In this document: piece by piece, positions 25,157-33,606 of the stretch
How the letters are laid out: each line of letters starts with the position of its first letter
How positions within the stretch are numbered: the first letter of the stretch is position 1
Source: Citromicrobium bathyomarinum
GTDB taxonomy: Bacteria > Pseudomonadota > Alphaproteobacteria > Sphingomonadales > Sphingomonadaceae
Length of the DNA stretch: 64,000 bases
Direction of reading: 5' to 3'
Assembly (NCBI GenBank): GCA_001306305.2
Contig: CP155577.1
Location: 1 to 64,000 of the forward strand
Made by a program: the position numbers and the translations under genes
Notes under the pieces: generated by a model
Databases searched by the model: none
Told to the model about the DNA's origin: nothing
The model's input: the letters and a program-made list of their open reading frames with translations, nothing else

Positions 25157-26192
25157 CCGGGGCGGTCACGGGGTCCAGCGCGCCGAGCATGGCCCACAGT
25201 GCAGTGAACGCGTGCCGTTCCGCATCGCGCTTGTTGTAATTGCGCGTCTGCACCACCAGCACCGCATCGTGGCTGGGCACGACGGCGACGATGTTGCCGC
25301 CATTGCCCTTCATCATCCACGCAGGCACATATTGCTCGCCCGCGCGCAGCGGGGTTGCCCACCACAGGTCGCCGTAGAATTGGTGTTCGCCCAGCGTGTG
25401 GCGCGGGGTCAGCATCGACTCGATCCACGCGCGGTCGATCACTTGCCGGCCGTCCCATTCCCCGCGATCGAGGACGAGGCGACCGATCTTGAGCAGCGCT
25501 TCGTCCGAAATGGTCAGTTGCCCGCCGGACTGGATCTCGCCGCTGCGCGAGGTCCGCCAGATGGGGCGCGCTATGCCGAGGGGGTCGAACAGCCGGCGCT
25601 GGACGTAATCGTCGAATCGCTCGCCCGTCGCCGTCTCGACCACCTGGCCGAGGAGGAAGACGCCCGCCGTGCAATAGGAGAACGGGCCATAGCCATTCTC
25701 CCCCCGGGTGAAGCTGCGCGCGGGGAGGTCCAGCGCGAAGGCGCGCCATTCGCGCGTCCGGTACATCCGCTCCTCCTGACCGGGAGACTTGCCGTCCCGG
25801 TCGTTGCAATCGAGCGCGCTGGCCATCGCGAGCAGGTCGCCCACCGTGATCGAATCGAAAGGCTCGCCCCGCGAATGGCCGAGGTACGGCCACCCCGCCA
25901 CGTCGCGCCCGGCCAGCTTGCCATCCATGATCGCCATGCCGACCGCCAGCGCGGTGATCGACTTGCCTGCCGACTTGATATCTACCGGAGTGCCGGGTGC
26001 CTTACCGTCGAACCGCTTGCGATAAACGATCTTACCGCCCTGCGTGCTGGCTAGCGCGGCGATATCGCCCAGCTCGCCCTTGTCGATCGCACTCTCGAGC
26101 TGGTCCAGATCGTAGCGCGGCAGCGGTTGCGCCGCCGCAGCGCTGCCCAGCAGGCAGACGAGACAAGTCGCGACGATGATCCTGATCGACAT
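25143..26192 (-). CDS. Exported serine hydrolase, beta-lactamase class C family
   Basis: The 349-residue product has a signal peptide (about residues 1-21) and a penicillin-binding-like fold. The nucleophile motif is Ser74-Ala-Gly-Lys77 (SxxK). A YCT triad stands where Tyr-x-Asn is usual, and KGNGG replaces the KTG box. These changes suggest an esterase or peptidase of the 6-aminohexanoate-dimer hydrolase/EstB type and argue against a true beta-lactamase. It overlaps tail-to-tail with the Lon-domain gene. Substrate unknown. Confidence 0.88.
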   Translation of the reverse strand: MSIRIIVATCLVCLLGSAAAAQPLPRYDLDQLESAIDKGELGDIAALASTQGGKIVYRKRFDGKAPGTPVDIKSAGKSITALAVGMAIMDGKLAGRDVAGWPYLGHSRGEPFDSITVGDLLAMASALDCNDRDGKSPGQEERMYRTREWRAFALDLPARSFTRGENGYGPFSYCTAGVFLLGQVVETATGERFDDYVQRRLFDPLGIARPIWRTSRSGEIQSGGQLTISDEALLKIGRLVLDRGEWDGRQVIDRAWIESMLTPRHTLGEHQFYGDLWWATPLRAGEQYVPAWMMKGNGGNIVAVVPSHDAVLVVQTRNYNKRDAERHAFTALWAMLGALDPVTAPAIAR

Positions 26193-26270
26193 AAGCTCCT
26201 CCCGCGAGCGACGTTGCGCCGCTGGCCCCTAACCGCGCGTGAACCGCGCGCGTCCGGAACGTCGGAGATG

Positions 26271-26894
26271 TCAGAGCCCGAAGGCGCCGCGCAGCCCGTC
26301 GATCACATATTGCGCGGCCAGCGCCGCGAGCAGCACGCCGAGCAGGCGGGTGATGACCGATTCGACCTTGTCGCCGAACAGCCGCATCAGCGGGCCCGCC
26401 GCGATCAACGCGACGGCAGTGATCGCGAGCACCGCAGCCAGCGCGCCCAGCACAACGGCCATTTGCTCGACGGATTCCGCCTCGTTCATCAGCAGCATGA
26501 TCGCGGCAATCGCGCCCGGCCCGGCAAGCATCGGCATCGCCATGGGGAAGACGGATACGTCCTCCACCTCCGGGCTTGCAGCGATCTTCTCCGCGCGTTC
26601 CTCGCGCCGCTGGGTGCGCTTTTCGAAGACCATTTCCCACGCGATCCAGAACAGCATCAGCCCGCCCGCGATCCGGAAGCTGTCGAGTTCGATATGCAGT
26701 GCGGCGAGCAGGTCGACCCCGAACAGCGCGAACACCAGCAGGATCGCCGCCGCGATCAGGCACGCGCGCAGCGCCATGTTGCGCCGCTGCTGCGCGCTCG
26801 CGCCCTTGGTCAGCCCGGCATAGATCGGCGCGCAGCCCGGCGGGTCGACCACGACGAAGAAGGTCACGAAGGCGGAGAGGAAAAGCTCGAACAT
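26271..26894 (-). CDS. MarC-family membrane protein
   Basis: The 207-residue product has six predicted membrane helices and clear MarC (UPF0056) features: FFVVVDPPGCAPIYAGLT near residue 20 and AMPMLAGPGAIAAIML near residue 115. MarC was once linked to multiple antibiotic resistance but its transport role remains undefined. It is the promoter-distal gene of the run argB, yggT, folD, lipoprotein, marC on the minus strand, with a 21-base gap to the lipoprotein gene. Confidence 0.93.
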   Translation of the reverse strand: MFELFLSAFVTFFVVVDPPGCAPIYAGLTKGASAQQRRNMALRACLIAAAILLVFALFGVDLLAALHIELDSFRIAGGLMLFWIAWEMVFEKRTQRREERAEKIAASPEVEDVSVFPMAMPMLAGPGAIAAIMLLMNEAESVEQMAVVLGALAAVLAITAVALIAAGPLMRLFGDKVESVITRLLGVLLAALAAQYVIDGLRGAFGL

Positions 26895-26915
26895 AGGGGC
26901 GCGGCGCTCTCTCGG

Positions 26916-27680
26916 TCAGTCTTCAGGCGGTGAAACGAGGCGCTTGTCGACAATCGTCTCCCACACGCCAGAAGTGTAGTAGTCCGCGCGGACGTGTTTG
27001 GTTCCGTCCGGCAGATGCTCCCACACCCAGCGCAGCGTGCCATCGCGGGAGATCTGCTCGCCTCGCCTGGCGTCGCCCGCCGGCCCGAGCGCGGGCGGCG
27101 GTGGCACGCTCGCCCCGTTCTTCGGGCAATCGGCCACCAAGCCCTGCACCGCATCATAGGCGGTCGCGACGATCTCATCGGGGGCGCGCTCTACCGGTGC
27201 AGGCTGCGGATCGTCGTAGCCACCGACGTCGTAGGCCCATTCGTACTCGTCGTCGTTGCGATCGCGCGTCCACACGGTCACGAAATCGCCGACCAGACCT
27301 TCGGGATCGCGGAAGCGCCCCGCGCTCACCGCCATCTTGCCATCGCAGCTCATCATCACGGTACGCGGCGACCACTGGACTGCTGCCGGCGGATTTTCGA
27401 GCGTTGCCAGTACCGCCTGCGCAGGCACCGGGCCGTTGCGGCCGTGCAGCAGAGCACCGTCGGCGGCGAAATCGCGGAATGCGGTCCACTGACCCTTCTC
27501 GCGCGCGGCCCGGGCAAACTCGCTCTCGCGCGCGACCACCAGGCTCGGCTGGGCAGTATATTGGGTGGAGGCGAGCGCGCGGTCGATCCGGTCACGCGGG
27601 ATACGCGGCTGGCCACCCGCCGCACACGCACCCAGCGTTGCGGCAAGCGCGATCAGCGCGATGGTCGACGTGGCGCGCAT
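26916..27680 (-). CDS. Lipoprotein of unknown function
   Basis: The 254-residue product begins with a lipoprotein signal peptide with lipobox LGAC (Cys at about residue 19). The rest is soluble and could include an SnoaL/NTF2-like region (about residues 55-150, DFAADGALLHGRNGP). Repeated WxxE-like motifs close the chain. I recognise no named family; proteins with this appearance occur in Sphingomonadales. Its ATG shares one base with the folD stop (TAATG), so it is co-translated with folD, but nothing links the functions. Confidence 0.82.
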   Translation of the reverse strand: MRATSTIALIALAATLGACAAGGQPRIPRDRIDRALASTQYTAQPSLVVARESEFARAAREKGQWTAFRDFAADGALLHGRNGPVPAQAVLATLENPPAAVQWSPRTVMMSCDGKMAVSAGRFRDPEGLVGDFVTVWTRDRNDDEYEWAYDVGGYDDPQPAPVERAPDEIVATAYDAVQGLVADCPKNGASVPPPPALGPAGDARRGEQISRDGTLRWVWEHLPDGTKHVRADYYTSGVWETIVDKRLVSPPED

Positions 27681-28573
27681 TATAACCCCTCCGGAAGTTC
27701 CAGCCCTTCATGCCTATAGGCTGCGACCAGCGTATTGCGAAGCAGCACCGCAATGGTCATCGGGCCGACCCCGCCGGGGACCGGGGTGATCGCACCCGCG
27801 ACCTCCTTCGCGCCTTCGAAGTCGACATCACCGACGAGGCGCCCCTTGGCTTCGCCCTCGGCAGGGGCAAGCCGGTTGATCCCGACATCGATCACCGTCG
27901 CGCCGGGCTTGAGCCAGTCGGCCTTGACCATCTCCGGACGGCCAACCGCGGCGACCACGATATCTGCGCGGCGGACGACCTCGGGCAGGTCGCTGGTGCG
28001 GCTGTGCGCGATGGTCACCGTGGCATTCGCGTCGAGCAGCAGCTGCGCCATCGGCTTGCCGACGATGTTGGAGCGGCCGATAACGACCGCGTTCATCCCC
28101 GACAGGTCGCCCAGCCGGTCGCGCAGCATCATCATGCAGCCCAGCGGCGTGCACGGCACGAAGCCCTGCTGGCCGACCATCAGACGCCCCGCGCTCTCGA
28201 CGTGGAACCCGTCGACATCCTTGCCCGGGTCGATCGCGGCGATCACCGCCTGTTCGTCGAGCTCACCGGGCAGCGGCAGCTGGACGAGGATGCCGTCGAC
28301 CGCCGGATCGTCGTTGAGCTGCTCGACCAGCGCGATCAGCACATCCTCGGTGGTGTCGGCGGCCAGGCGATGCTCGAAGCTTTCCATATTGGCGGCCACG
28401 GTCGCCTTGCCCTTGGAGCGGACATAGACATCGCTCGCCGGGTCTTCACCGACCAGCACCACCGCGAGACCAGCCTTGCGCCCCGCCTTCTCGGCGAAGG
28501 TTGCGGCGTGTTCGCCGACCGTTTGGCGCAAGTTTGCCGCGAAGGCCTTCCCGTCGATCAGCTGTGCGCTCAC
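27680..28573 (-). CDS. folD: Bifunctional methylenetetrahydrofolate dehydrogenase / cyclohydrolase FolD
   Basis: The 297-residue enzyme interconverts 5,10-methylene-, methenyl- and 10-formyl-tetrahydrofolate with NADP. Hallmarks include [17 protein letters not shown] (with the catalytic Lys), [25 protein letters not shown] and [19 protein letters not shown] start overlapping the yggT stop (GTGA) gives the expected N-terminus. A long in-frame extension upstream runs through yggT in another frame and is not real. It is part of the minus-strand run with yggT and the lipoprotein gene. Confidence 0.97.
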   Translation of the reverse strand: MSAQLIDGKAFAANLRQTVGEHAATFAEKAGRKAGLAVVLVGEDPASDVYVRSKGKATVAANMESFEHRLAADTTEDVLIALVEQLNDDPAVDGILVQLPLPGELDEQAVIAAIDPGKDVDGFHVESAGRLMVGQQGFVPCTPLGCMMMLRDRLGDLSGMNAVVIGRSNIVGKPMAQLLLDANATVTIAHSRTSDLPEVVRRADIVVAAVGRPEMVKADWLKPGATVIDVGINRLAPAEGEAKGRLVGDVDFEGAKEVAGAITPVPGGVGPMTIAVLLRNTLVAAYRHEGLELPEGL

Positions 28574-28866
28574 GCAAGGCTCCGGATGACCGATTCGAGG
28601 ATGATGAGGAAGATCTGCAGCACGATGATCAGCACCAGCGGCGAGAAATCGATCGCACCGGTCTGCGGCAGCATCCTGCGGATCGGGCTGAGGACCGGAT
28701 CGAGCAGCGAATTGATCGACCGGTAGACCGCGACGACGAAATCGTTGCCGCGGCTGACGACGTTGAACGCGAGCAGCAGGCCGATCACGAACTGGACGAT
28801 GATCAGCATCACGAACACGTTCGTGAGCAGCTCGATGATGGAGTAAATGGCGTAGAGGGCTTGCAT
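28570..28866 (-). CDS. YggT-family membrane protein
   Basis: The 98-residue protein has two hydrophobic helices (about residues 10-37 and 72-95) separated by the YggT signature region [19 protein letters not shown]. YggT proteins are linked to ion homeostasis, osmotic tolerance and, in several bacteria, envelope growth. GAGGAGA precedes the start by 10-16 bases. The stop overlaps the folD GTG. A perfect hairpin lies 31 bases upstream. Confidence 0.93.
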   Translation of the reverse strand: MQALYAIYSIIELLTNVFVMLIIVQFVIGLLLAFNVVSRGNDFVVAVYRSINSLLDPVLSPIRRMLPQTGAIDFSPLVLIIVLQIFLIILESVIRSLA

Positions 28867-28896
28867 GGTGGCCCTGTCTCCTGAGGTTTCGGTTGA

Positions 28897-28918
28897 GCGT
28901 CTTAGGAGAGTAAGACGC
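28897..28918 (-). other. Perfect 8-bp hairpin between argB and yggT
   Basis: GCGTCTTA and TAAGACGC form a perfect stem. On the minus strand, the direction of all flanking genes, the loop is CTCTCC, which is complementary to SD-like GGAGA sequences such as the one before yggT. There is no T-tract, so a terminator role is weak. Confidence 0.5.
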
Positions 28919-28941
28919 CTCTGAGCGAAGGCAAGGCCGCC

Positions 28942-29874
28942 CTAGCGGTTTTCGGTCGCCCTGACGAGCGTACCCGCACCGCGGGCGGTGAAGAACTCGA
29001 GCAGCATCGCATGATCGACCCGCCCGTCGAGAATGACCGCCGCCTCGCACCCGGCACGGGTCGCGGAAAGGCAGGTCTCCAGCTTGGGGATCATCCCGCC
29101 GGTGATGACGCCCTGAGCCCGTAGCGCCTCGATCTTCTGCTCGTCGAGCTCGGTCACCAGGTTGCCCTCGCCGTCGAGCACGCCCGCCACATCGGTCAGC
29201 AGCAGCAGCCGCGCCGCGCCGAGCGCACCGGCGAGGGCACCGGCCATGGTATCGGCATTGATGTTGAACGTCTCGCCATGTTCGCCCGCACCGATCGGGG
29301 CGATCACGGGGATCAGGCCGCCGCTGGTTGCCAGTTCGATGACCGAGGCATCGATCTGTGCCGGTTCGCCAACGAAGCCGAGATCGACCACCTGTTCGAT
29401 CGCGCTGTCCTCGGTGCGCGTATCGCGGGCGACCTTGCGCGCGCGGACCAGGCCTGCATCCTTGCCCGAGATACCCAGTGCGCGCCCTCCGGCGGCGTGG
29501 ATCGCGGCGACGATCTGCTTGTTGATCGCGCCCGAGAGGACCATCTCGGCAATCTCGACCGTTGCCTCGTCGGTCACCCGCAGGCCATCGACGAAGCTGC
29601 TTTCGACACCCAGCCGCCCCAGCATCGCGCCGATCTGCGGGCCGCCGCCGTGGACCACCACGGGGTTGATGCCGACCGCCTTCAGCAGCACGATATCCTG
29701 CGCGAAGCTGGCCGCGGCAGCGTGATCGCCCATCGCGTGGCCGCCGTACTTCACCACGAAGGTGCGCCCGGCGTAGCGGCGCAGATAGGGCAGCGCCTCG
29801 ATCAGGACGCTGGCCTTGGCGCCGGCGTCCAGTGACGGGTCGGCGGCGGAGGGGGTCTGCGGGGTCTCGCTCAT
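28942..29874 (-). CDS. argB: Acetylglutamate kinase
   Basis: The 310-residue enzyme phosphorylates N-acetylglutamate, the second step of arginine synthesis. Amino acid kinase motifs are plain: [11 protein letters not shown] (phosphate binding), [13 protein letters not shown] and, later, [13 protein letters not shown] (usually linked to arginine feedback in hexameric forms). Length is slightly above the family mean because of a ~20-residue polar N-terminal extension. It is the first gene of the minus-strand run that continues through yggT and folD. No other arg genes are nearby. Confidence 0.97.
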   Translation of the reverse strand: MSETPQTPSAADPSLDAGAKASVLIEALPYLRRYAGRTFVVKYGGHAMGDHAAAASFAQDIVLLKAVGINPVVVHGGGPQIGAMLGRLGVESSFVDGLRVTDEATVEIAEMVLSGAINKQIVAAIHAAGGRALGISGKDAGLVRARKVARDTRTEDSAIEQVVDLGFVGEPAQIDASVIELATSGGLIPVIAPIGAGEHGETFNINADTMAGALAGALGAARLLLLTDVAGVLDGEGNLVTELDEQKIEALRAQGVITGGMIPKLETCLSATRAGCEAAVILDGRVDHAMLLEFFTARGAGTLVRATENR

Positions 29875-29943
29875 CCTCCGCGCGCTAGCCGTACGCGCGC
29901 GATTTGGGAAGGCGGGACGATGCCCACCCTGCCCGTCATGGCG

Positions 29944-30192
29944 CTACTCGTCGGGAGTCGTTTCCGCTTCCGGCATTTCCGGCTGAGCAGCCTCGTCGGT
30001 GGGCGCGGGCGTCATCGCCGTGTCCGGCGTATCGACCGGCACCGCGTCCGGATCCTCGTCGGTGACGATCAACTCGCCGCCGCTCTGGTCGGTAGCGTCG
30101 GCCTCGTAGGTCTTTTCGTCCGCCTGCGAGCAAGCTGCGAGCCCGAGCATCGCGGCCAACGGCAGGGCGAGAGCGGCAGTTCGGTTCATCAT
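29944..30192 (-). CDS. Small acidic lipoprotein
   Basis: The ~82-residue product has a lipoprotein signal peptide with lipobox LAAC and then a short, strongly acidic Asp/Glu/Pro/Thr-rich tail without predicted fold. The gene has two adjacent ATG codons, so length may be 81 or 82. Sequence gives no function. It follows a similar small acidic protein gene on the same strand by 26 bases; both look like envelope-associated disordered proteins. Confidence 0.7.
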   Translation of the reverse strand: MMNRTAALALPLAAMLGLAACSQADEKTYEADATDQSGGELIVTDEDPDAVPVDTPDTAMTPAPTDEAAQPEMPEAETTPDE

Positions 30193-30218
30193 CGCAGGTC
30201 TCCGGTCAGGTATGGTCT

Positions 30219-30488
30219 CTAGTCGGCAGGCGTGGCCTGAGTGTCAGGCATAGCGGCCTCGCCGCCATTGAGCGAGTCGGTCGTCGCAGTTGCATCCTCG
30301 CCCGCGGTGCTGTCGAGGTCGGTGTTGAGCCGTTCTTCCTGCGTGGTCGTGGCGCTGTCGGGCAGAGCAGGCTCGTCGCCATCGGCGTTGAGGAAGACGA
30401 TCACGGCGGCCACGGCCAGCACGACGATCACTGCGAACCACAGCCATTTGCTCGATCCGCTCTTCTGAATTGCGTCGTCGTCTGCCAT
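30219..30488 (-). CDS. Small single-pass membrane protein with acidic tail
   Basis: The 89-residue product has a short polar N-terminus, one membrane helix (about residues 14-32, LWFAVIVVLAVAAVIVFL) and an Asp/Thr/Ala-rich acidic tail. No family is recognised. The preceding region has a CAGGAGACAGG purine-rich stretch consistent with an SD. Its composition matches the downstream lipoprotein gene, and the two may form one transcript. Confidence 0.7.
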   Translation of the reverse strand: MADDDAIQKSGSSKWLWFAVIVVLAVAAVIVFLNADGDEPALPDSATTTQEERLNTDLDSTAGEDATATTDSLNGGEAAMPDTQATPAD

Positions 30489-30564
30489 TATCCTGTCTCC
30501 TGTTGCGGGTGGTTACCCGAACAAGCCGCGAGGGCGCCGCGCAGTTCCGAAAGCGGCTGCGGGC

Positions 30565-30591
30565 CTGACACACCTGACACACAGTCCAGGG
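30565..30591 (-). repeat. 27-bp dispersed repeat, copy B (inverted relative to copy A)
   Basis: The reverse complement of this segment matches 19004-19030 at 25 of 27 positions, including the tandem TGTGTCAGG pair. It lies in intergenic DNA directly after the T-tract of a terminator-like hairpin. Confidence 0.8.
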
Positions 30592-30594
30592 ACC

Positions 30595-30632
30595 AAAAAA
30601 ACCGCCCCGCCCGCTGCGCGCAGGAGCGGCGG
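30595..30632 (-). terminator. Terminator-like hairpin, minus orientation
   Basis: On the minus strand CCGCC...GGCGG (30632-30628 with 30606-30602), extended by interrupted C/G pairs inside, is followed by seven T residues. No annotated minus-strand gene ends here, so it may end an unannotated transcript or work as an attenuator before the gene at 30488. Confidence 0.42.
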
Positions 30633-30834
30633 CAACAGGACTGGAACGCAAAACCGGGTCATCCCCGCCATGCTAGCCGGGCCGCTGCGAGTAGGACAGC
30701 CAGGGCTCCGCATGGCCCTGCCCGACCGCGTTGTGCGGGCCGCCGTGGATATTTGCGGGCGATCGCGCATTATCCATCCCGGGCGCTCAGCGCTGGCACG
30801 CGCAATGCCTGCCGGCACAACAAGGTTGTATCGC

Positions 30835-31773
30835 ATGGCAGAGGAAGAGGGCCCGGATCAGGACCAGGCGAATGGCGTCGATGCCGCGAAGGAGAGCGGC
30901 CACGACATCGTGCGCGAGGATCTGGACGATCACGAGCGCGAGATCGTCTCCAGCCACGAGGTCGCCAGCGCCCGGCTGGTCCACGAAATCATCCGCCAGC
31001 GCGGGATCGACGAGCTGGAGCGCCCCGCCTCCGCACTCCTGTGGTCGGCGATTGCCGCAGGCTTCGTGATCGGCCTGTCGCCCTTCGCGATCGGCATTTT
31101 TACCACCGAAGTGGCCGACGGGCCGTGGATGCCGCTGCTGATGGCGCTGGGCTATTCGATCGGCTTCATCGCGGTGATCTCAGGGCGGCTGCAATTGTTC
31201 ACCGAGAGCACGATCACCGCAGTGATCCCGCTGGCGACCACGCCATGCTGGCGCAATTTCAATCGCACCCTGCGGCTGTGGGCGATCGTACTGGCGGGCA
31301 ATATGGTCGGCACCTTCGCCTTCGCCCTGTTCGTCCATTTCAACCTCGCGGGCCAGCCAGAGATCGGCCGCCAGATCGAGCAGAATTCGCTGGACGCAAT
31401 CACGCTATACATGGCCGCCCCGTTCCTCAAGGGCATTCCGGCAGGCTTCATGCTCGCCGCGCTGGTCTGGGCGATGCCCAATCTCGAACGGCAGGAGATT
31501 TTCATCATCGCCGCGATCACCGGGCTGATGCATCTTGGCGGGGTCGCGCACTCGATCGTCGGGTCGGCGGAGCTGTGGATCGTCATGCTCGACGGGAAGA
31601 TCGGCGTGGCGCAGGGCCTGTTCGGGTTTCTCGTGCCCGCGGTGCTGGGCAATGTGGTGGGCGGCGGGCTGCTGTTCGCGCTGCTCGCCCACGCGCAGGT
31701 CGTGCCCGAGCTCGACAATGGCTACGTCTATGGCGAGGAACGCCCCCGCGATCGCCGCAGCAGGAGGCGCTAG
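30835..31773 (+). CDS. Formate/nitrite transporter (FNT) family channel
   Basis: The 312-residue protein has a ~75-residue charged, acidic cytoplasmic N-terminus and then six membrane helices of FNT type (about residues 75-290). Conserved-looking parts include SAIAAGFVIGLSPFAIG, ISGRLQLFTESTITAVIPL and GLMHLGGVAHSIVGS. The family conducts small monovalent anions such as formate, nitrite or hydrosulfide. The long acidic N-terminus resembles YfdC-like members, whose substrates are unknown. The ATG chosen has AAGG ten bases upstream; the frame is open further back but unsupported. Confidence 0.88.
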   Translation: MAEEEGPDQDQANGVDAAKESGHDIVREDLDDHEREIVSSHEVASARLVHEIIRQRGIDELERPASALLWSAIAAGFVIGLSPFAIGIFTTEVADGPWMPLLMALGYSIGFIAVISGRLQLFTESTITAVIPLATTPCWRNFNRTLRLWAIVLAGNMVGTFAFALFVHFNLAGQPEIGRQIEQNSLDAITLYMAAPFLKGIPAGFMLAALVWAMPNLERQEIFIIAAITGLMHLGGVAHSIVGSAELWIVMLDGKIGVAQGLFGFLVPAVLGNVVGGGLLFALLAHAQVVPELDNGYVYGEERPRDRRSRRR

Positions 31774-31852
31774 CCCAAGCCCTCTCCCCAAGGCGTTGCG
31801 ACATGGGCGCACGGGCCTATGATCGCAGCGGGCTTTGCGAAAAGGGGCGGAC

Positions 31853-32293
31853 ATGAGCGAATGGGATGACGCGCGCGAGGGCAGGACGGCGCAGACCGGA
31901 GTGACCTTCCAGCGCCCGGCGATCGTCGCGGGGCTCTATCTGGCGACGCTGGTCCTTGGCCTCTCGGTCTTCGTCGGGCTGATCCTCGCCTATGTCTGGC
32001 GCGGGGAGAATGATGGCGAGCCTTGGGAGGAAAGCCACTTCACCTATCTGATCCGCACCTTCTGGATCGGCTTTGGGGTGAGTGTCGCGATGGTGGTAAC
32101 CGTGCTGGGCGTAGCAGTGTGGATCGCCGCGGCGGACTCGTCCCGGAGCGATCCGTCCGCAGCGCTGGTCACGCTGGTGGTCGTCGGGTTCGGTTTGCTG
32201 ACGATGATCTGGTATTGTGTGCGCAGCGTCCTGTCGCTGGTCGCTGCGGCCAACCGGCGGCCGATGCCCAACCCGCAGACCTGGTGGTTCTAG
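31853..32293 (+). CDS. Small membrane protein (DUF4870-like)
   Basis: The 146-residue product has three hydrophobic segments (about residues 23-46, 67-92 and 100-125) and the pattern HFTYLIRTFWIG, which resembles the DUF4870/TIC20-like small membrane proteins. It ends MPNPQTWWF, also typical of that group in Sphingomonadales. Function unknown. AAAGGGG lies six bases before the ATG, supporting this start over an earlier in-frame codon. Confidence 0.8.
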   Translation: MSEWDDAREGRTAQTGVTFQRPAIVAGLYLATLVLGLSVFVGLILAYVWRGENDGEPWEESHFTYLIRTFWIGFGVSVAMVVTVLGVAVWIAAADSSRSDPSAALVTLVVVGFGLLTMIWYCVRSVLSLVAAANRRPMPNPQTWWF

Positions 32294-32406
32294 GCGGGCT
32301 GCACGCCGGGCCGGTGGCGATCCGCAACCGAACTCCCGCTTTTTTTGAATGACTTAGCCCGCGCCGTTTACCTCCTGTTGAGAGGTTTCGCGCGAAGATC
32401 GCGCGC

Positions 32407-32964
32407 ATGGGTGAGGAGTCTCATTACCGGCGCACCGGCCTGCGCAGCGGCCAGCGTGGCACGCCGCGCGCGAACGCCCGCACATCCTCGTGGCGCGGCG
32501 CGATCACCCCGCTGACCATCGTGCTCCCGCTCGGCCTGTTCGCGGTGCTGTTCCCGTGGAAGGCCGTGATGGGAGAGGCGGCGAGCGACAATGCGTCCGC
32601 ACCCGTGCCGGTCTCCGCGCAATTCGCACTGTGCGTAGGCGGATCGCGCCATACCTGCGTGGTCGATGGCGACACGATCTGGCTTCATGGCGAGAAGATC
32701 CGCATCGCCGATATCGACGCGCCGGAGATTTCCCAGCCGTCCTGCGAGGCCGAGCGGATCGCCGGCACCCGCGCGACCGAGCGCCTGACCCGGTGGCTCA
32801 ACGAAGGCGCGTTCGAAGTCCACCCCAACCCCGACGGCCGCGACACCGACCGCTACGGCCGCAAGCTGCGCGTCCTTGCCCGCAGCGGCGAGAGCGCGGT
32901 CGAGACGCTGGAGGCGGAGGGGCTGGCTGCGCGCTGGGGTGGTCGCGGGCGGGTGTGGTGTTGA
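32407..32964 (+). CDS. Membrane-anchored thermonuclease-like (SNase) protein
   Basis: The 185-residue product has an Arg-rich N-terminus, one membrane helix or uncleaved signal (about residues 30-52), and a staphylococcal-nuclease fold (about 75-180). Key motifs are VVDGDTIWL, IRIADIDAPEI and DRYGRKL, which supply the Asp, Arg and Glu residues of the calcium-dependent active site. The domain probably faces the periplasm. The gene lies directly before the AT-rich cassette but has normal, GC-rich composition. Confidence 0.87.
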   Translation: MGEESHYRRTGLRSGQRGTPRANARTSSWRGAITPLTIVLPLGLFAVLFPWKAVMGEAASDNASAPVPVSAQFALCVGGSRHTCVVDGDTIWLHGEKIRIADIDAPEISQPSCEAERIAGTRATERLTRWLNEGAFEVHPNPDGRDTDRYGRKLRVLARSGESAVETLEAEGLAARWGGRGRVWC

Positions 32965-33080
32965 GGGTCATAGTGGCGCTGCCCTCACCCGGACGCTGCC
33001 CTTTGGCTCCACGAGCTCTTTAATTTTCAAATGTATATTCAACTTGACTTGCCGATTGGGCCCTCACAGCTTCTTCAGTC

Positions 33081-33449
33081 ATGAAGTGGTTTTTTCGGAC
33101 AGGACTGATTGCTGCAGCGCCCGCTCTAATACGCGGCCTGATCTATGCATTTGGCGAGGATGGCATGAGGCTACTGTCAGTAAGTGACCTCGCAGCCTTT
33201 TGCCTTGTCGTTCATTTATCGGTACTCGATGAGATTCGCCATCTGAAGACTACTGATGCCGATAAAGACTGGAAGAATGGTCACGAGAACATTGCGCGAT
33301 TCTTCCTTGTCATAATTGGAGTATTTTACGCTGCAGATGTGGCAGATATTGGAATAGAAGCTTATCGGATAGGCTGGTCCATAGCTCTTGTTTCAGTCAG
33401 TATCGCCATCATGCTTGCTTTTAATGCTCGCAGGAAGAAGTTATCGTAA
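33081..33449 (+). CDS. AT-rich cassette gene 1: small membrane protein of unknown family
   Basis: The 122-residue product has three to four hydrophobic stretches (about residues 4-24, 33-48, 71-90 and 95-113) with a charged loop (EIRHLKTTDADKDWKNGHEN, residues ~51-70). I recognise no family. Codon use is unlike the surroundings, with many A/T-ending codons. No clear SD precedes the ATG. The stop shares one base with the next start (TAATG), so genes 1 and 2 are translationally coupled. Confidence 0.65.
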   Translation: MKWFFRTGLIAAAPALIRGLIYAFGEDGMRLLSVSDLAAFCLVVHLSVLDEIRHLKTTDADKDWKNGHENIARFFLVIIGVFYAADVADIGIEAYRIGWSIALVSVSIAIMLAFNARRKKLS

Positions 33450-33592
33450 TGGCCTTGCCAGACATCATCCTGAGCACCTTAGGGGGAATAACAGTTTTGA
33501 CAGGCCTTGCCTTTTCGACTTGGAGCTTTATGAAGACACGCGCCAAGTATTATGATGAGTTCGTTGAGAGGCGAAAAAGACAGAAAAAATAG
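33449..33592 (+). CDS. AT-rich cassette gene 2: 47-residue membrane peptide
   Basis: This short frame encodes one hydrophobic helix (about residues 4-28) followed by a basic tail ending RRKRQKK, a classic single-pass peptide with a positively charged cytoplasmic end. It starts within the stop codon of gene 1 and ends 14 bases before gene 3. The tight packing and shared AT-rich composition argue that it is real despite its length. Function unknown. Confidence 0.6.
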   Translation: MALPDIILSTLGGITVLTGLAFSTWSFMKTRAKYYDEFVERRKRQKK

Positions 33593-33606
33593 AGCGGGGT
33601 CGGATT

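Larger units (their letters stand above)
30489..30834. other. Divergent intergenic region with repeat and terminator-like hairpin
   Basis: This gap separates a minus-strand membrane-protein gene from a plus-strand channel gene. It contains repeat copy B (30565-30591) and, directly beside it, a minus-oriented hairpin with a seven-base T-tract (30595-30632). No coding frame looks real. The rest holds nothing I can assign. Confidence 0.55.

Noticed and set aside
25143-26192. Serine hydrolase as a beta-lactamase resistance gene
   Set aside because: It has the SxxK nucleophile, but the YxN and KTG boxes are replaced by YCT and KGNGG, so a peptidase or esterase role is more likely.
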